Source: Ophiosphaerella korrae (Eukaryota; Ascomycota; Dothideomycetes; Pleosporales; Phaeosphaeriaceae). Taken from it: a DNA stretch of 64,000 bases. The notes below the pieces were generated by a model, which was not told the DNA's origin, did not search any database, and saw nothing but the letters and a program-made list of their open reading frames with translations. The stretch covers positions 62,001 to 126,000 of the forward strand of contig JALNQF010000126.1 in assembly GCA_028456385.1 (NCBI GenBank). Reading direction: 5' to 3'. Position numbers and translations under genes: made by a program. This document shows positions 21,751-34,850 of the stretch, one piece after another. Numbering within the stretch: position 1 is the stretch's first letter; each line of letters opens with the position of its first letter.

Positions 21751-23200
21751 TCTATAAGCTACTTTTCCTATTTCTTGTATTCTTCTAGGAATTCTCCTTT
21801 ATAGGTACTTATATTAGCTTTTAGCATGTCTATTTTATTATAACTAATTTTTCCTATTCTCTAATTAATATATAGGTTAGTTATCTATAACTATAGTATA
21901 CCTAATATTATATCTTATTTATTATTAATTGTTGTTATATCTATAACTATATTCTAGATTTCTAGTCCTTCTAACCTTAGTGTTAAAGGTGCTGTCTTAA
22001 ACTGTATTAGTTCCTAGAATAGTTTTCCTTTAATCGTACTTAGTTATCTAGGGTATTTCTTTGTTGTATACTTTATTCCCTATATTTCTACAAACTTCTT
22101 TAATATAAAGTTTCTCGTAGCTCTACTATCAATTATTAATTAGACTTTCTTTCCTTAGTATATACCTATTTTCGTAATATATAGGCCTCCTATACCTTCT
22201 AGCCTTTCTTACTTTAGTAATTTATTAAATTATCTGTTTTTCTAGAGCTATAGGCCTACTTTAAGTTTATATTCTTTGTATTTTAGACACTTGTCGTACA
22301 TACATTTGTACTATAGTCCTCCTTAGACGTATTTCTTAGATAATTTTAGGCTAGGTCTTACTACTATATATTTATCTTCTAGGATTATTTCCTATCCTTA
22401 AATATCTTCTACTATAATTACTCTTGTATAGTTATAGCCTCTTCTCCTTATAAGCTATACGTTATTATTTACTTTAGAGTTTCTATATATAGTATAATTC
22501 TTATCTAGGTATAATATCTATAATACTTTAAAATATACTAGATGTCTTAGGTCTATTATTTTGTTATCCCCTTCCTAGTACTTATCTTTTCTAGGTATGT
22601 CTATTATTAGGATATAGTACACTACTAGTACTCTTAGTATATAGGCTTTGTTAATCTATCGCGTTCTTTTAGCAAGGTGCTACTATTCTTTTTATATAGG
22701 TATTCTTCCTACTATAACTATATATTACTTTATCTATTCTTAAAATAGTATAAACTTTATTTCTTTAGGATTACGTTCTTTCTAGTCTTTATACGCTTCC
22801 TCTATACTTATAACTATTAAGTATATCTAAACAAACTTCTATTTTTTATTTTGTTCCTTTATATCTAATATTATACAGCTATTGTAGCTATATATTGTTA
22901 GCTAGGCGTACTCTATACTTCTTATACTAACTTATTTCTTACTTTTTTGCAGTCCTTTAGAGGAAGCTATAGTAGTCTCTTTATCTAGTGCTAGTCCTTC
23001 GGCCTAGATTAATAGTACTAGGGGCTCTTCCCCTTCTAAGTCTTCTATTAGTAAGTCTATTACTTAGGCTATTTCTTCTAGCTAAGCTTTTGTTCTTTCT
23101 TTTATTACTACTACTCTTTATCTCTATTATAAGAAGTATCTTACTCTTTACTTACTAGAAAGATATATATAGTAGTTGTCGTTATAACAAAAGGTCTAAT
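21751..23200 (-). pseudogene. Element D: protease and gag-pol linker
   Basis: The protease site reads D-S-R-A at 22122-22130 and flanking codons (A-T-R-N-F-I follows), with only the Gly lost. A Cys-rich segment about 150 bp upstream in the protein (22265-22312) reads K-C-M-Y-D-K-C-L-K-Y; two Cys codons survive, and their Tyr neighbours were probably Cys. The rest of the linker has no recognised domain. Confidence 0.78.
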
Positions 23201-24411
23201 AGAGTATTATATATTATGCTTCTTTACTCTTAGCTACTTTCTCCTAAAGTTTAGCCTATGCTTATAGTGCTTCCTTCTTCTTCTTAGTTATTTTTAACTA
23301 AGTTTCTTTCTTTAGGTCCTTACTCTTATAGTCTTTTATAAAGTATCCTAGTTTCCTGTATTTATAATATGCTATATCCTATTTTTTCTTTAATTAGTAT
23401 TCTTTCGCGTAGTAGCTCTTTTTACTATAGTTAAAGCACGTAAAGTCTTTACTCTTCTTCTTCTTCCTATCCTTATTAGCGTTAAGGATTATAGGGTCTC
23501 TAGCATCCTAATTTCTATTTTAGGTACTATACTTGTTCTTCTTCTATTCCTAAAGATTATTATTAATTTATATTACTTATTACTTTAGAGCTTCTAGTAT
23601 CTTTAGTTTCTCTATATAGATTATTTTGTATCAAATCTTAGAGTTTAGTCCTTGTTTAAATTGTAATATTAATACAGACTCGTTCTATTCTATATTTTAG
23701 GATAGTTATTTAAATTATAATATATACTTTAGAACACTCTAATTCTATATAAGCTTCTCTAGTTGTTCTTTAACTTGTTAGGTAATATCTATATCCCTAA
23801 ATACTACTCTTATTTGTTTAGTAAAGTATTCGTAACTTCTAAAGATAGCTCTAGTTTTGTCTTTTTATATTATTAGAGAGTATATCGTGTAATCTATCTA
23901 GTAAGGCTCGTACTATCTTATTGCGTCTTCTTCGAGATACAGTCTAATATATATTACTTTCTTTTCTTCTGTATTAAAGTGTAGTACTTGTATATCTATC
24001 TAGAGTTATACTAATACAATAAAGGGTCTTAGTTTTTCCCTTATTCTATTAAACTTCTTAAGTATAGGTATCTTTAGTAGTTTCTTTGTCGCGCTTATCT
24101 CTAGGCGTTACGTAATTAGTTCTATCTAGTTTTATCCTTTAATAATAGCTTTAATTTATACTTTGTTCTATTTTGTATAATCTTATAGTTCCTTGTTCTA
24201 TATTTCTAAGGCGTTAATTACTATCTTTATATCTTCTTTTTTAGAGATTAGGTTATTTATATAGTTCTTAACGTCTCTCTATACTATATTGTCTAACTTA
24301 TAACTACTTAGAAGTACTTTACCTCCTTTTTTAGTTAAACTTTCTACTATCGTGTTAGCTAGACTGCGCGCTACTTACGCTTCGCTTCTTGCAATAACTA
24401 AATTAGTAAGG
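23201..24411 (-). pseudogene. Element D: gag with CCHC knuckles, and leader
   Basis: First knuckle: F-T-C-F-N-Y-S-K-K-S-Y-Y near 23400-23450, where the first Cys codon (23436-23438) is intact. Second knuckle: Y-Y-K-Y-R-K-L-G-Y near 23340-23380. The capsid-like region lies between about 23600 and 24250. The leader next to the LTR (24385-24411) reads ccttactaatttagttatt on the minus strand, followed by gcaagaagcgaagcg, shared by every copy and the site expected for the primer. Confidence 0.83.
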
Positions 24412-24852
24412 TATAATAGGCCTCCTGTCGTTAACTACAGGTACCTATCTAGTAAGAGTTAGTAGATTACAAGGTAATAGTAAAAGCTTAGAGGTAATCT
24501 ATAATAACTATAAACAATAGAAGATGTTTTGCAACTATCTTGTATTAGCGTTCTATAGTTAAAGGATTAAATTGCTAATACTATCTTAATAATGCGCATT
24601 GCTACTAACTATATACCTATACTTCTTAGCTAGCTTCGTGCTTTGTGTTTGCTAAGATCGCAAATCGCGAATTTATTATATAATAAATTTGTACTTTGTG
24701 TTTACTAAGGTTACAAATCGCGAATTTATTACGTGTCCCTATTATAGTTAGCTTCCTAGTTAAGTTCGTTGCCCTACAGGTCGTATGTGTTGTCAATATC
24801 TATAGTAGGGCTAATTAGTTTAAATTGGCTTTCCCTTATTACTACTATAATA
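24412..24852 (-). repeat. 5' LTR of element D
   Basis: Plus-strand start tataataggcctcc, end actataata; 441 bp, the same as the 3' LTR with scattered transition differences. It is followed by the ctata duplication (24853-24857). Confidence 0.92.
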
Positions 24853-27800
24853 CTATAGTTTAAATATATAGAAGATAAATATCTAAAATATAAAGACTAT
24901 AAATAGAAAGTAGAGTAATAGCTCTAGAGAGATAAATAATTTATAAAATAGCCGAAGTAAATAAAGCTTAATAGTATAATAGGCATATATATTATATAAG
25001 AAAGAATATACTAGGAAAAAAAAGTATATATTATAATTAATAGTAGGGCTATAAGAAACTTTATAGAAAAAGAAAGACTATAGTATATAATAAAGAAATA
25101 CCTTTAATAACTAAGTATAATTAAAAGTAAACTATTCTAAGAACCTATATAGTTTAAGATAGTACCCTCTATACTAGAACTAAAAAAGTTAAAGATTAAG
25201 AATATAGTTATAGATATAATAGTAATTAATAATAAATAAGAGATAATATTAGGTATACTATAGTTATAGATAACTAGCCTAAGGATTAATTAGAGAATAA
25301 CAAAAATTAGTTACTTTAAGAAAAATATATTAAAGGCTAATATAAGTAAATATAAAGGAGAATTACTAGAAAAATATAAGAAATAAGAAAATTAACTTAC
25401 TAAACCTAAAGACTACTTCCTAGAATACTAACTATAGGATTTAGTAATAGACCTAAGAGAAGGAAAAAACATAGGTTAGAGCTAAGTCTATAAGAAAACT
25501 AAAGAAGAGTCTAAGATTAAATAAATATTTATCTAGAATATAATAAGAAAAGGATAGATAGAAGAATCTAAATCCTTAGTAGTATATAGACTTATATTTA
25601 TAGATAAAATAAGAATAAGTAATAAATAAGTTTATATAGATTTTAAGAAGATATATATAATTATAAATAAAAACTAGTATTCTTTACTATATATAGATAA
25701 AATATAAGATAAGCTATAAAAGGCTTAAATCTTTATAAAACTAGATATTTAGAATACTTGCTATTAGATTAGAATAAAGAAAAAAAGATAAATAGAAAAC
25801 TATATTTAGAACGTAGTATAGACTATTTAAATACTTAGTTATACTATTTAGGTTAATAATCGTAGTAGTAGTGTTTTAAGAAAGAATAAATATAGTCCTA
25901 AGAGAATATTTATATAATATCTTTATATTCTTATAAATAGAAAAAGAACACGTATAATATATATCTAAAGTACTAGAAAATCTAGTAGAAAATAAATTAT
26001 TCTTTAAAATAAGGAAATACAAGTTCTATATAAAAGAAATAGACTTCCTAAGATTTATTATAGAACCTAGAAAAATATAAAGTAACTCTAATAAAATTAA
26101 AATAATTTAGGAATAGCTAATACTATAGAACTTACAAAAAGTATAATAGTTCTATAAACTAGTAAACTTCTATAGAAAACTAATAGTAAGATAGTCTAAG
26201 ATAATAGACTATAAATAAAACTTATAAAGAAGGACACGCTATTTAAATAGACTTAGGAATATAATAAAGTATTTAGCTAGATTAAATAAAAATTTATAAG
26301 AAACCTAATTATTAGAATATATAACCTAGACCTACAAGTAATAGTAAAAATAGATATATTAAACTTAGTCTATAAGATAGCACTAATATAAGAAGACTAA
26401 GATACTAAATAAGAATATTTAGTTAAATAATTATCTAAGAAAATAAAGCTATTAGAGCTTAACTACTTAATCTATAATTAAGATATACTAGTAATTAATA
26501 AAGTATTAAACTAATAAAGAGTATATTTATAAAGAGTAAATTATAAAATAAAAGTCTATATAGACTATAGGAATTATATAGGATTTATAATTAATAAAGA
26601 CTTATTATAATACTATATAAGATAGTAAGAATATTTATTAATATTTAATCTTGAAATTATATTTATAAAAGGTAAAGAAAATTAGTTTATAAATTCTATA
26701 AGTAGGAAACAAGATTAATAAAAAGAAGTAAATACTACTAGTATAGTTCTAGTTAAGAATAAAGAAAGATATTTAGTCCTAAATATACCTAAAATAGCTA
26801 TAATACTTAAGGAAAAGAGTAGTAAGCTAAGTAAGTAGATCTAAGAAGAAATATAAAAGGCTTTAAAAGAAATAAAAAACCTTAAAATTTAAAAAAGACT
26901 TATAAAGACTTATAAAAGAATATATATCTTAAGTAAAATAAAAAGAAAGTTTATATAATAATTCTATAAGCTACTAGTATATAGATACTAAAGAATTAAT
27001 AAAACGCTAGATAGGCTTTTAAAAGACTATAATATCTTAAAAGTAAGATAACTAGTAATAGAAGTACTATAAGATTATATAGAATATTATAGAAATAAGT
27101 ATAGTAAATACATACTATATAGAATACTATAACTAGTTAAGATACTTAAATAATACTAAGGAGTTATTATAATAAACTTTATTATAAAGTTACTTAAGTT
27201 AAATATAATAGAATCTTAATAATAGTAGATAAGCTAATAACGTACTTCTACTTTAGACTATAGAAAGAAAAAAGTAGGATAGAAGTTACTATATACTAGG
27301 TCCTAGGAACTATAATAAGCTAATATAGTATTCTAGATATAAGATTTATATTAAAACTATAAGGAACGATAATAGTATAATTAGGAGTTAAATACTAAAT
27401 ATAAATAGCGTATTACTTATAAATAGATAGATAATTAGAACTTATAAACTAGATAGTAGAGTAATATCTAAGATACTACCTTAACTACAACTAAAATAAC
27501 TAGGTATAATTATTACCTATAGTATAGTTAGTATATAATAGCGTAAAGAATATAGTTATAAAAGTATTACTCTTTTTTATAAACTATAGATTTAACTTTA
27601 ATATATACTAAATACTAAGATATATAGAATTTTAGTCTCTAAAAGAAGAAAACTTTACAAATAGATTAAAAGAAATATATAATTAACTATAATAAGATAT
27701 AGAATTCTTATAAGACTAGATAGTAAAGTACTATAATAAAAAATATAAAAAGGAACCCTAATTTAAAAAGAGAGAAAAAGTATAGCTAGTATAAAAAAAT

Positions 27801-28160
27801 ATTAAGAGAAAATAATTAAGATTAAAATTAGATAATATTAAGATAAGACTATATAAAGTAAAGAAAATAGTTATACTAGTTATATTTAAATTAAGACTAC
27901 TAGATAAAATATAGATATACCTAATATTCTACTTAGTACTACTAGAAAAAGTACTATAAGAAGTAAAACTACAAGTATATAAAGTAGATATATATAGAGA
28001 ATAAGAAGAATAAAAAGTTAAAGAAATCTTATAGTACTAATTTTATAATAGAAGAAACTACTACCTAGTAAAATAGATAAGTATAGATAAAAAAGGATAA
28101 CTATAAGAAAATATATAGGAACTAGAGGATTTCTAAAGTTAAAATCCTCTAGAGCGCCTA
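24853..28160 (+). pseudogene. Element C: protease, RT, RNase H, integrase, chromodomain
   Basis: The frame continues from 17826 through the Cys-rich linker (24860-24990), the protease N-S-R-A near 25037-25050, RT, RNase H (I-D-I-L-N-L-V-Y-like near 26350), integrase (H/C ligands as Tyr near 26960-27120) and a shortened chromodomain (28000-28130). At the RT site about 24 bp are missing relative to B (25895-25920), removing the tyrosine, leucine and first aspartate of YLDD in frame. Another short deletion shortens the acidic tail at about 28120. The element is both mutated and deleted. Confidence 0.82.
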
Positions 28161-28801
28161 ATAGTAAACTAAGAAAATCCGCGTAATTAGCGCTAGATAA
28201 AGAGGCGATTAAGACGCTTAACGTAATAGGAGCTAGAGTAGCTTCTACTACGTCCTTAAAGCCTATCTTAGACTATAAAGTATAAGACTACTTAATTAAT
28301 TTAGTATTATTCTACACCTTTACTTTATAAAGATACTTAATATAAGTATAAAGATTTACTAGCTTATAAAGAGTTAATTTATACTTAGCTTTAGCCTCTA
28401 TAAGCTATAATAATACTTTATTTTAAGCTCTATTAATAGCTCTCCTTATATAACTTAGTAGAAAGAGATTATATTTAGATTAAATTCTTATACTCTATAA
28501 AAGAAATACAAGATAGAGTATATTAATACTAAATATTAGTAAGAATATATTTATTATAAGCTTTACTATCTTTTAAGAATATAAGATAAAAAAGCTTTAG
28601 TACAGCGTAATAAGAATAAAGAAATATCTTTACTCTATTATAAGTAATATAAGTAGTAAAAAAGAATTTATTATATTAAGAATAATAAAGTATAGATAGA
28701 GAAGATAGTAAACTTAATAAACTTAATATAAATAAGGAAATAAGATTAATACCTTTAGCTTTAGAGTAAGAAAATAAGAACCTACCTAAAGGAGAGAATA
28801 G
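28161..28801 (+). pseudogene. Element C: post-chromodomain extension
   Basis: It corresponds to 9401-10029 of B in order and content (gctagagtagcttctac, cttataaagagttaattta and similar blocks). Its frame keeps A-Y-K-E-L-like and E-I-R-L-I-P-like pieces before the LTR. More mutated than D. Confidence 0.58.
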
Positions 28802-29202
28802 TATTATAGAGGTAATAAGAGAAATTAGATTAGAACTAATTAGTCTTAACTTAAGTACTAACAAAGTATAGGATAAGTAGAGTAATAACTTAGACTAAGA
28901 GATAATTTATAATCTTAGTAAATATAAAGTTATAAAGCTACTTTATAAATTTATAATCTTAGTAAATATTAAGCTATAAAGCTAGGAAAATTATTAAGTA
29001 TATAGTTAGTAGTAATGCGTATTATTAGGATAGTATTAGTAATTTAATTCTTAACTACAAGCGATAATACTTAATACTATAAGGTATCTCTTATTATTTA
29101 TAGCTTATTATAGATTATAATACGTACTTTTATTATTATCTTTTAATTTACTATATACTCTTAAGAGTACTTAGTAGTTAAAGACTAGGTTAGCTTATTA
29201 TA
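28802..29202 (+). repeat. 3' LTR of element C
   Basis: Starts tattatagaggtaataag and ends gcttattata, 401 bp. It has the aatttataatcttagtaaata block twice, and resembles the LTR of J (60630-61063) at its 3' end. It abuts minus-strand pol sequence of E directly. Confidence 0.84.
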
Positions 29203-30894
29203 ACTACTCTACTTTATACTTATAGTCTTTATATTTTAGGTATTTATCTTATATATAATTATACTAAGGTTTTCTTAGAATATATTCTTAAGATAGTTTC
29301 TTTCTTAGTCTAACTAATATATACTCTTTATTAAGTATTCTAATAATTTCCTAACCTTTAATATTTTTACTCTAGATTAGTTTTATATAATTATATCCTT
29401 TTTTTATACTAGCTATACGTATTTTTATACCTTAGGTTCTCTATATATATAGTAATTAGTATTTAAATATAATACCTAGGATACTTTAAAATATACTAGA
29501 TATTCTAGATTTATCTTCTTGTTATCTCCTACTTAGTATTTATCTATACTAAGTCTTGTTTTTACTAAAATATAGTATACAACTAGTATACTTAGTATAT
29601 AGGCTTTATTAATCTCTTATATCTTTTTTATAAAGTACTACTATTCTTTTTATATAAGTATTCTTCTAACTATAACTATATATTACTTTAAAATTATATA
29701 TTTTCTAGTCTTTATATACTTCTTCTATACTTATAACTAGTAGGTATTTCTAAATAAACTACTAATATTTGTTTTATTTTACTATATTTATTATTATATA
29801 GTTATTATAGCTTCTTTTATTAAGTTAAGTATACTTTATTCTTTTACTTTTAACTTACTCTTTATTACTTCTTAGTTCTTTAGAGGTAACTATAGTAGTC
29901 TCTTTATCTCTTACTAGTACTTTAGTAGTAATTAAGGGTACTAAGGCTTCTTCTCTTTCTAAATTATCTATTAGTAGGTCTTTTAGATATCTTATCTCTT
30001 TAAGCTAATCTTAAATTCTTTCTTTTATTACTACTACTCTATTATTCTATAAAAACTATCCTACTTTTTACTTTCTAAAAAACTATATATAGTAGTTATT
30101 ATTATAATAAAAGGGTTAATTAAGTATTACGTACTATAATTCTCTATTTACTACTACCTTCTTCTAAGGCTTAGCCTATACTTTAGGTACTCTTTTCTTA
30201 TCTTTAGTTATCTTTAATTAAGCTCCTTTTACTTAATCCTTTCCCTTATAGTCTTTTATAACGTATCTAGTTTTATTATACTTATAGAATATAGATTTCT
30301 TTTTCTTTAACTTGTAATCTTTTACGTAGTAACTTAACTTATTATAATTATAGTACTTAATATCTTTCTTTTTCTTTTTACTATCTTTATTAGTATCTAG
30401 TATTATAAGGTCTCTTCTATTATAGTTACTAGGCTACTTTCTATACTTATTTGTCTTCTATTCTTAGAGATTATTATCTACTTATATTACCTAACTTTTT
30501 AGAGCTTATAGTATCTTTATCTTCTCTATCTAAATTAACTTATACTAGATATTTAATTTTAGTCCTTGTTTAAATCTTAATATTAGAGATAGCTTATTTT
30601 ATTCTATATTTTATAATAGTTATTTAAAATATAATATTTATTCTAAAATACTTTTATATTATTAAAGCTTCTAAAGCTTTTCTTTTACTTAATAAGTAAA
30701 ATCTATATCTCTAAAAGCTACTTTTATTTATTATATAAATTATTTATAACTTTTTAAAATAGCTATTATCTTATCTTTTTTTATTCTTAGAGCTCTTATA
30801 CTATAGTCTATCTACTAGAATTTAAACTATCTTATTATATCTTTATTAAAGTATATTCTAATATATATAACTTTCTTTTTCTCTATATTAAAGT
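29203..30894 (-). pseudogene. Element E: gag and linker (left piece)
   Basis: Minus-strand sequence runs from the linker just upstream of the protease (29203-30100) to the knuckles (30240-30370) and the capsid region (30450-30890). The knuckle ligands are all Tyr. It is cut at aaagt (30890-30894), the target duplication of F, and resumes at 37922. Protease, RT and integrase of E are missing, replaced by the 3' LTR of C. Confidence 0.8.
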
Positions 30895-31321
30895 TGTAAT
30901 AGGCTGCCTATTATTAACTATAGGCACTTCTATTAGAGGTTAGTAGATTAAGAGTTAATAGTAAAAGCTTATAGAGTAATCTATAATAACTATAAATAAT
31001 AGAAGATATTTTATAACTATCTTGTATTAGCGTTCTATAGTTAAAAGATTAAATTACTAATACTATCCTAATAATATATATCCTATTAGCTATATACTTG
31101 TCGTAATCTATAATCTATAGTTACTAAGACTAATAGATTATAGATTATCTTAATCTATAATCTATAGGTGCTAAGAGTCTATAGATTATAGATTACCCTA
31201 GGTGTCCTAGTTATATATAGTCTCCTAATTAAGGTTATTACTCTACTAATCTTATACTTTGTTAGTGTCTAAGTTAAGACTAATTAGCTCTATCTTAATT
31301 TCTTCTATTATACCTATAATA
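30895..31321 (-). repeat. 3' LTR of element F
   Basis: Plus strand starts tgtaataggctgcc and ends cctataata. Near 31095-31200 it holds several inverted-arm units built on aatctataatctata / tatagattatagatt, the A/E/F/H LTR subtype. It pairs with 37490-37916. Confidence 0.92.
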
Positions 31322-31985
31322 CTATCTCCCTCTTTAGATAGGTCCTAGTTTATCTATCCTAGAGCTAAAGTTATTAATCTAGTTTCTTTATTAATGTAAA
31401 GTTTTTTATCTTCTCTTATACCTATTTTATCTATACGTTGTCGCTATCTTCTTACTAATTACGTGTTATATAATAGTATTAAAATATTTCCTTATTCTTG
31501 TTATACTTCTCCTAAATTAAACCCTAAGTCTCTTCTTTATATTATTTTTACAAATAATAGTAGAGCTTATAAGGCGTATATCTATATAAATATATATAGT
31601 TCTTATAACGTGTCTAGTATCTCTCTTTCTAAGTATACGTTTATTATACTTATTTTTGCGTCTAGGCTTAGTAATAATAGGGAAAGCTATTAACTAGACT
31701 TAAGAGAAATTACTATCTTAAATTATAGAGGCTAAAGCTAAGTATAAGTAAATCTAGGAGCTTACGTAGAGTAAGCTAGTAGAGAATTAAGCTTATCTCT
31801 CTTGTCTTTATAAGATAAAGGCCTTAAATAATAAGAAATTAGCTAAATAGTTAGTAGCTCTAGAAGCTAAGTTAGACTTAAATAAAGTATTTGTTATAGT
31901 AGATCCTATATTAGACGTTCCTATTATCTCTCTATCTATTATTAGTAATGTTAGTTCTCTTAGTTTACTACTAGGCGTTCTAGAA
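31322..31985 (-). pseudogene. Element F: post-chromodomain extension
   Basis: On the minus strand the end reads N-K-E-T-R-L-I-T-L-A-L-G (about 31350-31390) and then G-D-S-I-I into the LTR, matching A, D and H. The extension between here and the chromodomain is more like B/D in sequence (blocks near 31750-31900). The antisense strand happens to be open for 76 codons at 31463-31693, but that is not the conserved frame. Confidence 0.6.
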
Positions 31986-33530
31986 GGTTTTAATTTTAGA
32001 AGTCTTCTAGTTTCTTAAGGTAATTAAGGTTATCTTCTAGTTCCTATGTTTTTTCTTATAGTTATCCTTTTTCGTCCCTACCTATCTATTCTACTAAGTA
32101 GTAGTTTCTTTTATTATAGAACTAGTACTTTAGGATTTCTTTAACTTCTTATTCTTTTTATTCTCTATACGTGTCTACTTTATACACTAGTAGTTCTATA
32201 TTTTATAGTGCTTATTCTAGTAAGGCTACGTAGAACGTTAGGTATATCCTTATCTTATTTAGTAGCTTTAGTTTAAATATAACTAGTGTAACTTCTTTCT
32301 TAATTTTATATAGTTCTATCTTATTATAGTTTAATTTTAAACTTAGTTACTTACTCTTAATGTTTTTTTATACTAACTATACTTTTTCTCCTTTTCTAAA
32401 TTAAGGTCTTTCTTTATATTTCTTGTTATAGTACTTTGCTATATAGTTATATAGAAATTCTATATCTTATCTTAGTTAGTTATATATATCTTTAAGTTTA
32501 TTAGTAAAGTTTTCTCCTCTTAGAGACTAAGATATCTAATTCCTTAGTATCTAGTATATATTAGGCTTAAATCTATAGTTCGCAAAGAAAAGTAATATTC
32601 TTATTACTATATTCTTTGCGCTATTATATACTAGCTATACTATAGGTAGTAACTATACCTAATTGTTCTAATTATAGTTAAGGTAGTATCTTAAGTATTA
32701 TTCTACTATCTAATTTATTTATTCTAATTGTCTATCTATTTGTAGTTAATATACTATAGATATTACGTATTATATTCTTAATTACGCTAAAATTATTCCT
32801 TATAGTTTTAATGTAAATTGTATATTTCTATTTATAATAATCTTATCTAGTAGTCTATATTAACTAATTACTATTCCTAAGACTTAGTATATAGTAACTT
32901 CTATCTTACTCTTTTCTTTATATAGTTAGAAGTATGTATACTTTATTAGTTTATCTACTATAGTTAAGATTCTATTGTAGTTAACTCCTAATATTAAGTC
33001 TTTAGACTTTAGTAGTTTTAAAATAAAGTCTATTGTAATAACTTTCTATAGTTATTCTAGTACTTCTACTAGTTATAATATTCTATATAGTGCGTATCTA
33101 TTATATTTATTTTTATAGTACTCTATATAATCTTGTAGTACTTCTATTACTAGTTATCTTACTTTTAGAATATAGTAGTCTTGTAGTAGTCTATCTAGTA
33201 TTTTCTTAATTCTTTAGTAACTATGTACTAGTAATTTATAGAATTGTTGTATAAATTCTCTCTAAATCTTACTTAGAATATATATTCTTCTATAAGCTTA
33301 TATAAATCCTTTTTAGATTTCTAGTTTCTCTATTTCTTTAGATACTTCTTACGTTGTTTTCTAAATCTATTTATTTAACTCGTTATTTATTTTTTTAAGT
33401 GTTACAGCTATTTTAAGTATATTTAGAACTAAATATCTTTCTTTATTCTTAACTAGAACTATACTAGTAGTATTTACTTCTTCTTATAAGTCTAGTCTTC
33501 TACTAAGAGTATCTATAAACTAATTATCTT
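31986..33530 (-). pseudogene. Element F: integrase and chromodomain
   Basis: Chromodomain near 32010-32190 (V-K-E-I-L, Y-Y-L-V-E in reverse). Integrase core has the motif I-I-I-N-R-N-I near 32820-32840: the catalytic Asp is Asn at 32830-32832. The D-F-I segment lies near 33020-33035. The HHCC region near 33180-33300 has its ligands as Tyr. Stops interrupt the frame. Confidence 0.86.
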
Positions 33531-34850
33531 TCTTTTTTATATGTATAATTTCTATATCGAATATTAATAGGAATTCTTACTATCTCGTATAGCGTTATAA
33601 TAATTCTTTATTTATTATAAATCCTATAAGATTCTTATAGTCTATATAAACCTTTGTCTAATACTTTACTTTTTGTAGATATACTCTCTATTACTTAAAT
33701 ACTTTATAGATTACTAGTATTTCTTTATTATAAATTAGATAGTTAAGTTCTACTATTTTTATCTTCTTAGAGAAGTATTTAACTAAGTATTTCTTTCTAG
33801 TTTCTAAGTCTTCTTGTATTAGTACTATCCTATAGACTAAATTAGACGCGTCTATTTTTACTATTACTAGTAGGTCTAGGTTATATATTCTAATAACTAG
33901 GTTTTCTATAAATTTCTTTTTAATCTTCTTAAATACTTTATCGTATTCTTTTATCTATTTAAATAGCGTATCTTTTTTTATAAGTCTTGTTATTAGCTCT
34001 ATCTCTTTAGAGTATCTTACTATTAACTTTCTATAAAAGTTAGCTAGCTTATAAAATTATTATACCTCACTTAGGTTTCTTAGTATTAGCTACTCGTTAA
34101 TTAATTTAATCTTTTCTAGATTAATCTTAATCTTCTCTAGTTTAATAATAAATCTAAGGAAATCTATCTTCTTTGTATAGAATTCGCATTTTCTTATTTT
34201 TAGGAATAGTTTGTTTTCTACTAGTTTTTCTAGTACCTTGTATACGTATTATACGTGTTCTTCCTCTATTTCTAAGAATATAAGGATATTGTCTAAGTAT
34301 ATAAATATAAATATATCTAAGTACTCTCTTAGTACTATGTTAATTCTTTCTTAGAATGCTACTAGTGTATTTATTAAGCTAAATAGTATAACTAAATATT
34401 TATATAGTCTATATTATATTCTAAACGCTATTTTCTATTTATTACCTTCTTTAATTCTAATCTAATAGTAGGCGTTTTAGATATCTAGCTTTGTAAAAAT
34501 TCTTACTCTTTATAGTTTATCTTGTATTTTATCTATCTATAGTAGTAGATATTAGTTCTTGTTTATAATTACGTTAGTTTTCCTAAAATCTACGTAGAGT
34601 CTCTTATTACTTATTCCTTTTTTGTCTATAAATATTAGTCTATACGCTACTAAGGATTTAGACTCTCTTATTTATCTCTTTTTTATTACATTTTTAATAA
34701 ATATTTACTTAATTTTAGATTCTTCTTCTATCTTTTAGTAGACTAGGCTCTATCCTATATTTTTACCTTCTTCTAGTTCTATCGCTAAGTCCTATAGTTA
34801 ATATTCTAGAAGGTAGTCTTCTAGCTTTATAAGTTATTCTTCTTATTTCT
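33531..34850 (-). pseudogene. Element F: RNase H and reverse transcriptase
   Basis: RT site Y-L-D-N at 34288-34299 (second Asp to Asn). RNase H: V-K-I-D-A-S-N-L-V-Y near 33835-33865, K-Y-F-S-K-K near 33765-33785, Y-N-K-E near 33725. Order and spacing match D. Confidence 0.87.

Larger units (their letters stand above)
17827..24852 (-). mobile_element. Element D: complete, best-preserved gypsy retrotransposon
   Basis: 7,026 bp on the minus strand with two 441-bp LTRs (17827-18267 and 24412-24852) and perfect ctata duplications at 17822-17826 and 24853-24857. It retains more TG/CA than neighbouring copies, the RT Y-L-D-D and the integrase D-D-E codons, and an Asp at the protease site. Stops are still present in most frames, so it is not intact. 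It is the best template in the window for the family. Confidence 0.93.

Noticed and set aside
28676..28864. 62-codon open stretch on the minus strand
   Set aside because: Antisense to the extension and LTR of C; same composition bias; no start context or conservation.
31463..31693. 76-codon open stretch on the plus strand, the longest in the window
   Set aside because: Antisense to the extension of F; the sense frame is the one shared between subtypes.
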